A stretch of 64,000 nt of DNA, taken from Roseateles sp049532965. GTDB taxonomy: Bacteria > Pseudomonadota > Gammaproteobacteria > Burkholderiales > Burkholderiaceae_C. The DNA lies in contig NZ_CP186694.1 of the NCBI RefSeq assembly GCF_049532965.1, forward strand, positions 868,001 to 932,000, given 5' to 3'. The notes under the pieces are model-generated. The model was not told the DNA's origin. It worked only from the letters and a program-made list of their open reading frames with translations, and searched no databases. The translations under genes were made by a program, and so were the position numbers. Below are positions 24,857-32,386 of the stretch, piece after piece. Position 1 is the stretch's first letter, and every line of letters begins with the position of its first letter.

Positions 24857-25642
24857 ATGCTCTATGTGATTTCTCCCGCGAAGTCCCTCGACTACGATAC
24901 CCCTACGCCTCCCGAGGTTGGCGCGCTGGCGAGCCGTCCTCAGTTTGTGTCTCAAGCGTCCGAGCTGATCGACATCCTGAAGACCAAGACCCCGACTGAC
25001 ATCGGCGGTCTGATGGATATCTCCGACGCACTGGCGACGCTCAATGTTGCGCGCTACCACGCCTGGTCGACGCGTTTCACCGACAAGAACAGCAAGCCCG
25101 CGGTGCTCGCCTTCAATGGGGATGTGTATGACGGACTGCAGGCCTCGAGCTTGTCGATCGACGACCTGCAATGGGCGCAGCGTCATCTGGCGATCCTGTC
25201 GGGCTTGTATGGTGTGCTGCGTCCGCTGGACCGGCTCCAGCCCTATCGGTTGGAGATGGGGACCGCGCTGAAGAACGACCGCGGTGGCAACTTGTACGCC
25301 TACTGGGGTGACACGCTGGCGGAGCACCTGAATGCGCAGAGTGCGCAGCTCCCATCCCCGGTGATCGTGAACCTGGCTTCTCAGGAGTATTTCAAGGCGG
25401 CGGCGCGCAAGGTCCTGAAGCCGCGGGTCATTGAATGCCAGTTCGAGGACTGGAAGGGCGGTCGCTACAAGATCATCAGCTTCTTCGCGAAGCGGGCGCG
25501 GGGCCTGATGGCCCGGTACGCGATCCAGCACCGGATCGGCACGCCGGCGGGTCTGCAGGATTTCGCCACCGACGGCTACGCGTACGCGCCCGAAGCCAGC
25601 GAGCCTGATCGCCTCGTCTTCCGCCGCCGCCTCGCCGAGTGA
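24857..25642 (+). CDS. yaaA: Peroxide stress protein YaaA
   Basis: A 261-residue DUF328/UPF0246 protein. It begins LYVISPAKSLDYD and carries the family blocks FNGDVYDGL, LSGLYGVLRPLDRLQPYRLEMGT and YKIISFFAKRARGLMARY. In E. coli YaaA is induced by OxyR, lowers free iron during peroxide stress and binds DNA through a cantaloupe fold. Full family length. No OxyR site could be recognised by eye upstream. It is monocistronic, with 57 bp before the next gene. Confidence 0.93.
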   Translation: MLYVISPAKSLDYDTPTPPEVGALASRPQFVSQASELIDILKTKTPTDIGGLMDISDALATLNVARYHAWSTRFTDKNSKPAVLAFNGDVYDGLQASSLSIDDLQWAQRHLAILSGLYGVLRPLDRLQPYRLEMGTALKNDRGGNLYAYWGDTLAEHLNAQSAQLPSPVIVNLASQEYFKAAARKVLKPRVIECQFEDWKGGRYKIISFFAKRARGLMARYAIQHRIGTPAGLQDFATDGYAYAPEASEPDRLVFRRRLAE

Positions 25643-25699
25643 GCGGGCTTGCGGAATCGGATACAAGCAGAAACCGATCCCTTTGATACCGTCGCGGAC

Positions 25700-26560
25700 A
25701 TGAGTACTTCGCAATATCTCACGCCAGAACTACGCGACTGGGTAGCCGCGCAACTGCGAAACGGCGTCACACGTGAAGCGCTGTATCAGGCGATGCTGAC
25801 GAGCGGCTGGCAGCCCGACATGGCGCAGCAGGCGTTGGCCGAGCATCGGCCGTTCGAGCCGCCGTTGACGCTTCCAGAGCTTCCGGAGCCCGTCATCCAG
25901 CCCGGCACGCTGCCTGAGCCCGACCTGTCCGATCACCGGAGCGTGCTGCTGCCGGACGGTCATCGGGTCGAGATCGTCATGGCCTTGCAGCGTCCGCGGG
26001 TGATCGTGTTCGGCAATTTGCTCACGGCCGAAGAGTGCGATGAGATTGTTGCCGCGGCCGGTGCGCGGCTGGCTCGTTCGGAGACTGTCGCGGCCAAGCG
26101 CGAAGGCAGCGAGGTCAATTCTGCCCGCACCAGCGAGGGGATGTTCTTCGAACGCGGCGAGAGCGAGGTCGTGGCGCGCATCGAGCGCCGCATCGCGGCC
26201 CTCCTCAGCTGGCCGGTGAAGAACGGCGAAGGGCTGCAGGTGCTGCGCTACCGCGCCGGCGCGGAGTATCAGCCGCATTACGACTACTTCGACCCACGCC
26301 ACGCCAGCAGCAAGGCGATTCTGGAGCGGGGTGGTCAACGCGTCGCGACGCTGGTGATGTACCTGAATACCCCCGAGCGCGGCGGCGCGACGGTGTTCCC
26401 CGACATCAAGCTCGACGTGATGGCGCAGAAAGGGAATGCGGTGTTCTTCAGTTATGACCGCCCGGATCCGAGCACGCTCACGCTGCACGGCGGCGCCCCG
26501 GTCGTCGAGGGCGAGAAATGGGTGGCCACGAAGTGGCTGCGCCAGGGCGAGTTCATCTGA
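25700..26560 (+). CDS. 2OG-Fe(II) oxygenase, prolyl 4-hydroxylase-like
   Basis: A 286-residue protein. The C-terminal two-thirds is a P4Hc-type dioxygenase domain with iron ligands His193 and Asp195 (PHYDYF) and distal His263 (LTLHGGAP), then a Lys in KWVATKW that likely binds 2-oxoglutarate. The TLVMYLNTPERGGATVFP block is typical of bacterial prolyl hydroxylases. The N-terminal about 60 residues form a small helical segment with two WVAAQLRNG/SGWQPDMAQQAL-type turns, possibly a UBA-like or substrate-binding module. The protein target is unknown; EF-Tu or secreted collagen-like proteins are hydroxylated by relatives. It converges on efp across a shared terminator. Confidence 0.85.
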   Translation: MSTSQYLTPELRDWVAAQLRNGVTREALYQAMLTSGWQPDMAQQALAEHRPFEPPLTLPELPEPVIQPGTLPEPDLSDHRSVLLPDGHRVEIVMALQRPRVIVFGNLLTAEECDEIVAAAGARLARSETVAAKREGSEVNSARTSEGMFFERGESEVVARIERRIAALLSWPVKNGEGLQVLRYRAGAEYQPHYDYFDPRHASSKAILERGGQRVATLVMYLNTPERGGATVFPDIKLDVMAQKGNAVFFSYDRPDPSTLTLHGGAPVVEGEKWVATKWLRQGEFI

Positions 26561-26583
26561 GGTTGAACTCGTTCACGGCCAAC

Positions 26584-26613
26584 AAAAATGCAGCCCGCGG
26601 GCTGCATTTTTTT
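26584..26613. terminator. Bidirectional terminator between the oxygenase gene and efp
   Basis: The palindrome AAAAATGCAGCCC-GC-GGGCTGCATTTTT (26584-26611) continues into more T residues. The A/T tracts on each side give a T-run in both directions, so it can end transcription of the two convergent genes. Confidence 0.9.
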
Positions 26614-26656
26614 GGGCACCGGCCGGGGCCGATGCCATGGTCGAGGCGGTGAAGCC

Positions 26657-27211
26657 TCAGACGCGCTTGCGGTACTCGTGCGTGCGGGTGTCGATTTCGA
26701 TGTTGTCGCCCTGGGCCACGAAGATGGGCACGGGGATTTCGAAACCGGTAGCGATCTTGGCAGGCTTGAGCACCTTGCCCGAGGTGTCGCCCTTGACGGC
26801 CGGCTCGGTCCAGGTCACTTCGCGCACGACGCTCGTCGGCATTTCCACGGAGATCGCCTTGCCGTCGTAGAACACCACTTCCACTTCCATGCCGTCCTGC
26901 AGGTAGTTGATGGCGTCGCCCATGTTCTCGGCCTCGACCTCGAACTGGTTGTACTCGGTGTCCATGAACACGTACATCGGGTCGGCGAAGTAGGAGTAGG
27001 TGCACTCCTTCTTGTCCAGGATGATCTGGTCCATCTTGTCGTCCGCCTTGAAGACGACTTCGGTGCCGGAGTTGTTCAGCAGGCTCTTCAGCTTCATGCG
27101 CACGGTCGCGGCATTGCGGCCACCGCGGCTGTATTCGGTCTTCAGCACGACCATGGGATCCTTGCCGTGCATGATCACGTTGCCGGCGCGAATTTCTTGA
27201 GCGATCTTCAT
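26657..27211 (-). CDS. efp: Elongation factor P, Arg32 (rhamnosylated) type
   Basis: A 184-residue three-domain EF-P that enters the ribosomal E site and relieves stalling at polyproline stretches. The tip of the domain-I loop reads YSRGGRNAA, placing arginine at position 32 where the E. coli protein has the beta-lysylated Lys34. This is the subclass modified by EarP with dTDP-rhamnose, and earP lies immediately upstream on the same strand. The ATG at 27211 matches the family N-terminus. A 168-bp gap separates it from earP, so it may have its own promoter. Confidence 0.97.
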   Translation of the reverse strand: MKIAQEIRAGNVIMHGKDPMVVLKTEYSRGGRNAATVRMKLKSLLNNSGTEVVFKADDKMDQIILDKKECTYSYFADPMYVFMDTEYNQFEVEAENMGDAINYLQDGMEVEVVFYDGKAISVEMPTSVVREVTWTEPAVKGDTSGKVLKPAKIATGFEIPVPIFVAQGDNIEIDTRTHEYRKRV

Positions 27212-27379
27212 GATGATTCCGGGAGATTGGGTCCGGGCACAGTCACTTGGATGCTTGGAGATCCGAACTGTTCCGGCGGTGTGAGGCGTCCAGCGCCGGC
27301 GCCTGAGGTCGACCGACCGTTCGAGGCACCACGCGCGTTCAGAACGCGAAAAGCCGCGCATTCTAGCCCGAAAGGCCTC

Positions 27380-28438
27380 TCACGCGCCACCCGCGCGGCG
27401 GGCAAAGGCCTGGAGCGCGGCGGTCAAATCGAGCTGTCCGCTCAATTTGGCACGCCAGGCCGCGGCGTGACTGGCGGCGGCGGGCAGTTCGCGCAGCGCC
27501 TGCGCTGCCTCGGCGGTCCAGGGACCGAGGCGATTCCAGGCGCGGGAAAGTGCGGCCCAATTCGAACGCAGCGACGTTGGCGCGTCCGCCAGCGACTGGT
27601 CCAGGAACGCCTCCAGCTTCGAGCCATGGGCGCCGTCGTCCTGGAAGTAGATTTGCCAGAGCATCGGCCGCCCAGCCCACTGGGCGCGGACGAACGAGTC
27701 CTCGCCCCGGACCAGGTTCAGATCGCAGGACCAGAGCAGCCGGTCGTAATCGGCTTGCGTCAGCGCGGGCAGGGCAGTGGCGCGCTGGCCGGCACGCAGC
27801 AGTGGCGGCAGCGCCGTTTGCGGCGCTCCGGGACACAGGAGCAACCGCCAGCCCGGACCGAGCGCCTGCACGAGTTCGTCCAGCGGCGCGTGCGGATAAG
27901 CGAACAGGCTGAGCACCCGTTCCCCCGGTTCGGGGGCCCACCCGCGAGCGCCCAGCCAGGCAGCGCCGTCGTGGGCCTCCACCGAGTCGATCAATCCCCG
28001 CTCTCGCAGCAGGCCACCGGTGCGCTCCGTGAAGCCCGGATAGAAGAACCACTTGTCCAGCCCGGCACCGGGCCCCGAGAACTGCGGCGACTTCAGGCCA
28101 TGGCTGCGCTCCACATAGCCTTCGGCGCTGAGGTACTCGAGGTTGATCCACACGGGACGTGCCGGTCGCGCGGCCATCGCGGCGACGAAGGGGGCGGGCA
28201 GTTCACAGCCGAAGGTCTCGATCACCACGTCGCCGGGGGCGGCCGACTCGCTGTCGTGCCAGGGCCGGCAGCTCAGGCGCTCGACCGGCGCCGGCTGCAT
28301 CCAGGCGAGCGGGGAGAGGTCGTCGCACCACAGCCGCGCGCGGTCGCCGCGTTGCGCCAGGTCGCGCGCCAGCCGCAGGCATACGCCGAGGTCCCCGTAG
28401 TTGTCGATGACGCGGCAGAAGATGTCCCAGGTCGGCAT
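27380..28438 (-). CDS. earP: EF-P arginine rhamnosyltransferase EarP
   Basis: A 352-residue GT-B glycosyltransferase of family GT104 that transfers rhamnose from dTDP-beta-L-rhamnose to Arg32 of EF-P. The N-terminal IFCRVIDNYGDLGVC contains the conserved Asp12 and Asp16, and the C-terminal nucleotide-binding motif RGEDSFVRAQWAGRPMLWQIY is intact. The ATG at 28438 sits directly before the conserved MPTWDIFCRV start and is used instead of an upstream in-frame ATG at 28534 that would overlap uvrC. The gene is divergent from uvrC, 32 bp apart, so their promoters must overlap the neighbouring gene starts. Confidence 0.95.
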   Translation of the reverse strand: MPTWDIFCRVIDNYGDLGVCLRLARDLAQRGDRARLWCDDLSPLAWMQPAPVERLSCRPWHDSESAAPGDVVIETFGCELPAPFVAAMAARPARPVWINLEYLSAEGYVERSHGLKSPQFSGPGAGLDKWFFYPGFTERTGGLLRERGLIDSVEAHDGAAWLGARGWAPEPGERVLSLFAYPHAPLDELVQALGPGWRLLLCPGAPQTALPPLLRAGQRATALPALTQADYDRLLWSCDLNLVRGEDSFVRAQWAGRPMLWQIYFQDDGAHGSKLEAFLDQSLADAPTSLRSNWAALSRAWNRLGPWTAEAAQALRELPAAASHAAAWRAKLSGQLDLTAALQAFARRAGGA

Positions 28439-28470
28439 CGACGGATTATCCGGCGGCACAATCGCGCCCC

Positions 28471-30543
28471 ATGAGCACGACCCCCGCCGGTGCCAGCGAA
28501 GTGCCGGATCCTTCTTCCCCAGCACCGTCCCCATCGTCTCCCTCCGAGGAGTGGAACGCCCAATCCGACGCCATCGCGGCCGCCGAGTCGCGCCGCGTGG
28601 CCGACATGGAGCGCGCCGCGCGGGAGGTCCGCGACCGGCTGCTGGCCGAGGTGCTCGCGTTGCCGGCGCTGCCCGGCGTGTACCGCTACTTCGACGCGCA
28701 GGACCAGGTGCTTTACGTCGGCAAGGCGAAGAACCTGAAGCGGCGGGTCTCGAGCTATTTCCAGAAGGATCACGGCGGCACGCGCATCGGCATGATGGTT
28801 GCGCGCATCGCGCGGCTCGAGACCACGGTCGTGCGCACCGAGGCCGAGGCGCTGCTGCTCGAGAACAACCTCATCAAGGCGCTCAACCCGCGGTTCAACA
28901 TCCTGTTCCGCGACGACAAGAGCTATCCCTACCTGCGCCTGTCCGGCCATGCCTGGCCGCGCATCAGCTACTACCGCGGCGCCGTCGACAAGCGCCATCG
29001 CTACTTCGGTCCGTTCCCGAGCGCCTGGGCGGTGAAGGAATCGATCCAGCTGATCCAGAAGGTCTTCCAGTTGCGGACCTGCGAGGACACCGTCTTCAAC
29101 AACCGCAGCCGGCCTTGCCTGCTGCACCAGATCCACCGCTGCACGGGGCCGTGCGTGCCGGAGGGACGCAACGACGAATATCGCCGCAACGTCAGCAATG
29201 CGGAGCGCTTCCTGCTCGGCGAGACGCAGGCAGTGATGGACGGCCTGCAGGCACAGATGATGTCGCATGCCGAGCGCTTCGAGTACGAGCAGGCCGCCGG
29301 TATCCGCAACCAGATCACGGCGCTGTCGAAGGTGCTGCAGCAGCAGGCCGTCGACGAGAACAGCGCCACCGGCCGCGATCGCGACGTCGACATCCTCGCC
29401 GTGAAGATCCAGGGGGGCCGTGCCTGCGTGAACCTGGCGATGGTGCGTGGGGGCCGGCATCTGGGTGATCGCGCCTATTTCCCGAAGCACGTCGACGACG
29501 CGACCGCGGTCCAGTTGCTCGATGACGACGAGCTGCCCGCGGTGGAGAACGCCGATGGCGTCGTGCGCGTCGAGCCACCGAGCGCCGAGCGCCAGGTGCT
29601 GGAGGCCTTCATCGCGCAGCACTACCTGGAGCTACCGGTGCCGTCGCTGCTGGTGCTGTCCGACGCGGTCGATCCGGCGCTGGCGGAGGCGCTCAGCGCG
29701 CAGGCCGGCTATCGCGTCACCACGCAGGCACAGCCGCGCGGCCAGCGCCGCATCTGGCAGGACATGTGCGTCAAGGGCGCCGAGATCGCGCTGGCGCGGC
29801 TGCTGTCGGAAGAGGGCTCCCAGCAGGCGCGCACGCGCGCGCTCGTGGAGGCCCTGGACCTCAGCGTCACCGAGCTCGACAAGTTCCGCATCGAGTGCTT
29901 CGACATCAGCCACACGGCGGGCGAAGCGACGCAGGCGTCGTGCGTGGTCTTCGAGGGACACCAGATGCAGAGCAGCCAGTACCGGCGCTTCAACATCGAA
30001 GGCATCACCGGTGGCGACGACTACGCGGCGATGCGCCAGGTGCTGACACGCCGTTACAGCAAGATGGCCGAGGCCGCCCAGAATGGCACCGGGCGTTTGC
30101 CGGACCTGGTGCTGGTGGACGGCGGCAAAGGGCAGGTGTCGATGGCGCGCGAGGTCTTCGAGGAACTCGGCATCGACCTCGGCCTGATCGTCGGTGTGGA
30201 GAAGGGCGAGGGCCGCAAGGTGGGCCTCGAGGAACTGGTCTTCGCCGACGGGCGCGAGAAGGTGTACCTGGGCCGGGACTCGGCGGCGCTGATGCTGGTC
30301 GCCCAGATCCGGGACGAGGCGCATCGCTTCGCGATCACCGGCATGCGGGCCAAGCGCGCGTCGATCCGCACCGGCGGCTCGCGTCTGGAGGATGTGCCTG
30401 GCGTCGGGCCAAAGAAGCGCGCGCAGTTGCTGCAGCGTTTCGGCGGCGTGCGCGGGGTGGCGGGAGCGAGCGTGGAGGAGCTTTGCAGCGTGAAGGGCAT
30501 CTCGCGCGAGTTGGCCGAGGAGATCTACCGGGCGCTGCATTGA
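28471..30543 (+). CDS. uvrC: Excinuclease ABC subunit C
   Basis: A 690-residue nucleotide excision repair nuclease that makes both incisions around UvrAB-marked lesions. Domains in order: GIY-YIG (LPGVYRYF...LYVGKAKNLKRRVSSYF), a Cys-rich motif (RPCLLHQIHRCTGPC), a UVR region (RFEYEQAAGIRNQ), the RNase-H-like 3' nuclease (IECFDISH, LVDGGKGQ), and C-terminal helix-hairpin-helix repeats (VPGVGPKKRAQLL, VKGISRELAEEIY). It is longer than the about 610-residue E. coli protein because of a Pro/Ser-rich N-terminal extension of about 60 residues and internal additions. Such extensions are common in Burkholderiales. Confidence 0.97.
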   Translation: MSTTPAGASEVPDPSSPAPSPSSPSEEWNAQSDAIAAAESRRVADMERAAREVRDRLLAEVLALPALPGVYRYFDAQDQVLYVGKAKNLKRRVSSYFQKDHGGTRIGMMVARIARLETTVVRTEAEALLLENNLIKALNPRFNILFRDDKSYPYLRLSGHAWPRISYYRGAVDKRHRYFGPFPSAWAVKESIQLIQKVFQLRTCEDTVFNNRSRPCLLHQIHRCTGPCVPEGRNDEYRRNVSNAERFLLGETQAVMDGLQAQMMSHAERFEYEQAAGIRNQITALSKVLQQQAVDENSATGRDRDVDILAVKIQGGRACVNLAMVRGGRHLGDRAYFPKHVDDATAVQLLDDDELPAVENADGVVRVEPPSAERQVLEAFIAQHYLELPVPSLLVLSDAVDPALAEALSAQAGYRVTTQAQPRGQRRIWQDMCVKGAEIALARLLSEEGSQQARTRALVEALDLSVTELDKFRIECFDISHTAGEATQASCVVFEGHQMQSSQYRRFNIEGITGGDDYAAMRQVLTRRYSKMAEAAQNGTGRLPDLVLVDGGKGQVSMAREVFEELGIDLGLIVGVEKGEGRKVGLEELVFADGREKVYLGRDSAALMLVAQIRDEAHRFAITGMRAKRASIRTGGSRLEDVPGVGPKKRAQLLQRFGGVRGVAGASVEELCSVKGISRELAEEIYRALH

Positions 30544-30590
30544 ATGACTCGAGGGGCTGCGCCGCGTCGCGCGGCGCAAGGACGTTGGGA

Positions 30591-31154
30591 ATGAAACAAG
30601 AGATGAACACGGTCGATCGAGAGCCGCGCGCGCAGGGACTGCGCTGGACTGGCAAGCTGGCGCTCGCGCTGTCGCTGGCCGCTTGCGGGGCGCCGACGCC
30701 GCCACCGGGCCGCGCGCCGGGGACGGAGCCGTCCCGTCCGTCCGCCGAGGCGCCGGCCGCGCCGGCACCCGGGACGCCCGCAGCACCGGCAACGCGGCGG
30801 GGCCTGCCATTGCCGGCGCCGCATGCAGTGACGACGCACGAGGACCTGCGCCGCCAGGCGGCCGAGCGCATGGTCGCCGCGAATCCGGACACCACCTACA
30901 TGAGCGAGCCGCCGCCGCAGCTGCTGGCGATTCCGGTGCTGGAGGTGGAGCTCAACCGCGACGGCACGATCAGGCACATCCGCGTGCTGCGCAAGCCCTC
31001 GCAAGCCGAGGACACCATCGAGATGGCGGTCGCGGCGGTGCGGCGTGCCGCGCCTTTCGGCGACGTCAGCCGGCTGCCCAAGCCGTGGAAATTCGTCGAG
31101 GTCTTCCTGTTCGACGACGACCGGCGTTTCAAGCCGCGCACGCTGGACGATTGA
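30591..31154 (+). CDS. Proline-rich lipoprotein with TonB-C-like domain
   Basis: A 187-residue protein with a signal peptide and lipobox (LSLAACG), a Pro/Ala-rich spacer (about 35-75) and a C-terminal domain resembling the TonB C-terminus: an IPVLEVELNRDGTIRHIRV strand pattern and AVAAVRRAAPFGDVSR. Such domains bind periplasmic or outer-membrane partners. It is unlikely to be a true energy-transducing TonB because it is predicted to be lipid-anchored and lacks an N-terminal transmembrane motor-binding helix. It lies between uvrC and pgsA, 18 bp before the latter. A start 12 bp later (30603) is also possible. Confidence 0.65.
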   Translation: MKQEMNTVDREPRAQGLRWTGKLALALSLAACGAPTPPPGRAPGTEPSRPSAEAPAAPAPGTPAAPATRRGLPLPAPHAVTTHEDLRRQAAERMVAANPDTTYMSEPPPQLLAIPVLEVELNRDGTIRHIRVLRKPSQAEDTIEMAVAAVRRAAPFGDVSRLPKPWKFVEVFLFDDDRRFKPRTLDD

Positions 31155-31172
31155 GGATCGGAACGGGGCACA

Positions 31173-31748
31173 ATGCCGCCCATGTTCTGGACGCTGCCAA
31201 CCCTGCTGACCTGGGCCCGCATCGTGGCCATCCCGCTGATTGCCGGGGTGTTCCACCTGCAGATGACGCCCGCCCATCAAAACCTGCTGGCCACCGTCCT
31301 GTTCGTCACCGTCGCGCTGACCGACTGGGCGGACGGCTACCTGGCGCGCAAGCTCAACCAGACCTCGTCCTTCGGCGCCTTCCTCGATCCGGTGGCCGAC
31401 AAGTTCCTGGTCTGCGCGGCGCTGCTGGTGCTGCTGGAGCAGCAACGCGTGGACGCGCTGGTGGCACTGGTGATCGTGGGGCGGGAGATCGCGATCTCCG
31501 CGCTGCGCGAGTGGATGGCACAGATCGGCGCGTCGCGCTCGGTGGCGGTCCACATGCTGGGCAAGCTCAAGACGACAGTGCAGATGGTGGCGATTCCGTT
31601 CCTGCTATTTGACGGCGTGCTGTTCAAGGTCATCGACACCCGCTTGTGGGGCACGTGGCTGATCTACCTGGCCGCGGTGCTGACCATCTGGTCGATGGTC
31701 TATTACCTGCGCAAGGCCCTGCCCGAGATCCGTGCGAAGGCGCGTTGA
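31173..31748 (+). CDS. pgsA: CDP-diacylglycerol-glycerol-3-phosphate 3-phosphatidyltransferase
   Basis: A 191-residue membrane enzyme making phosphatidylglycerol phosphate from CDP-diacylglycerol and glycerol-3-phosphate. The CDP-alcohol phosphotransferase motif is complete: DWADGYLARKLN...FGAFLDPVADK. It has about five transmembrane helices and begins with the usual TLPTLLTWARI. The ATG at 31173 is used; one three codons later (31182) gives a family-like MFWTLP start and is equally possible. The uvrC-pgsA neighbourhood is conserved in many proteobacteria. Confidence 0.95.
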   Translation: MPPMFWTLPTLLTWARIVAIPLIAGVFHLQMTPAHQNLLATVLFVTVALTDWADGYLARKLNQTSSFGAFLDPVADKFLVCAALLVLLEQQRVDALVALVIVGREIAISALREWMAQIGASRSVAVHMLGKLKTTVQMVAIPFLLFDGVLFKVIDTRLWGTWLIYLAAVLTIWSMVYYLRKALPEIRAKAR

Positions 31749-31917
31749 AACAACGTGTTCGCCGCGAGGCGGGCCACGGCGTCCGACCTTTGGGCGATGG
31801 GCGGGCGGGCCCCGTGGTATCGGGACTTCCCCCTTGTCGGGGCCTGCGGGCAATGCGTCTAGAATCCGCTTCCCGCGCCGTTCGGGCGGCCTGGCAAACC
31901 AATGAGGGGGTACCTTC

Positions 31918-32190
31918 GTGAACAAGTCCGAATTGATCGAGCACATCGCCAAGCAGGCGGACATTTCCAAGGCCGCCGCGGGGCGTGCGCTGGAAGCGTT
32001 GATCGGCGGAGTGAAGACCACGCTCAAGAAGAACGGGACGGTGTCGCTGGTAGGCTTCGGCACGTTCAGCGTCACGAAGCGTGCGGCGCGCACCGGTCGC
32101 AATCCGCGCACCAACGAGGCGATCAAGATCAAGTCGGCGAAGGTTCCCAAGTTCCGTCCGGGCAAGGCCCTGAAGGACGCCGTGAACTGA
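31918..32190 (+). CDS. hupB: HU-type DNA-binding protein
   Basis: A 90-residue histone-like protein that bends DNA as a dimer. It has the HU N-terminus (NKSELIEHIAKQADISKAAAGRALEAL), the beta arm with GFGTFSVTKRAARTGRNPRT, and the C-terminal VPKFRPGKALKDAVN. The start is a GTG at 31918, with GAGGGGG placed 7 bp upstream. The 169-bp gap before it has no gene; TAGAAT at 31859-31864 is a possible -10 element. The order HU, tRNA-Val, ppiD mirrors hupB-ppiD of other proteobacteria. Confidence 0.96.
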   Translation: MNKSELIEHIAKQADISKAAAGRALEALIGGVKTTLKKNGTVSLVGFGTFSVTKRAARTGRNPRTNEAIKIKSAKVPKFRPGKALKDAVN

Positions 32191-32199
32191 ACAGTTTCC

Positions 32200-32275
32200 G
32201 GGCGCTTAGCTCAGTTGGTAGAGCGGCTCCTTTACACGGAGTAGGTCGGCGGTTCGAGACCGTCAGCGCCCACCA
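32200..32275 (+). tRNA. tRNA-Val (anticodon TAC)
   Basis: A 76-nt cloverleaf: acceptor GGGCGCT/AGCGCCC, D-arm TAGCTCAGTTGGTAGAGC, anticodon loop TTTACAC giving anticodon TAC, and T-arm GGCGG-TTCGAGA-CCGTC. CCA is encoded. It lies 10 bp after the HU gene and is followed by a hairpin before ppiD. Confidence 0.97.
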
Positions 32276-32323
32276 GAAAACCGAGGCCGGTCCACTGAAA
32301 GCGTGGACTAGAATGCCGCGGCC

Positions 32324-32349
32324 CAAAGGCGAACCTCGGTTCGCCTTTG
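32324..32349 (+). terminator. Hairpin terminator after tRNA-Val
   Basis: CAAAGGCGAAC (32324-32334) and GTTCGCCTTTG (32339-32349) form a perfect 11-bp stem with a CTCG tetraloop. The T-run is short. It separates HU/tRNA-Val from ppiD. ACTAGAAT just before it (from 32308) could be a -10 region for ppiD. Confidence 0.65.
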
Positions 32350-32386
32350 TCGTATGTGACATGACCCGAATGACCCGAGGTTGTTG

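Noticed and set aside
30591..31154. True TonB energy transducer.
   Set aside because: It has a lipobox instead of an N-terminal transmembrane motor-binding helix, and no ExbB/ExbD genes are present.
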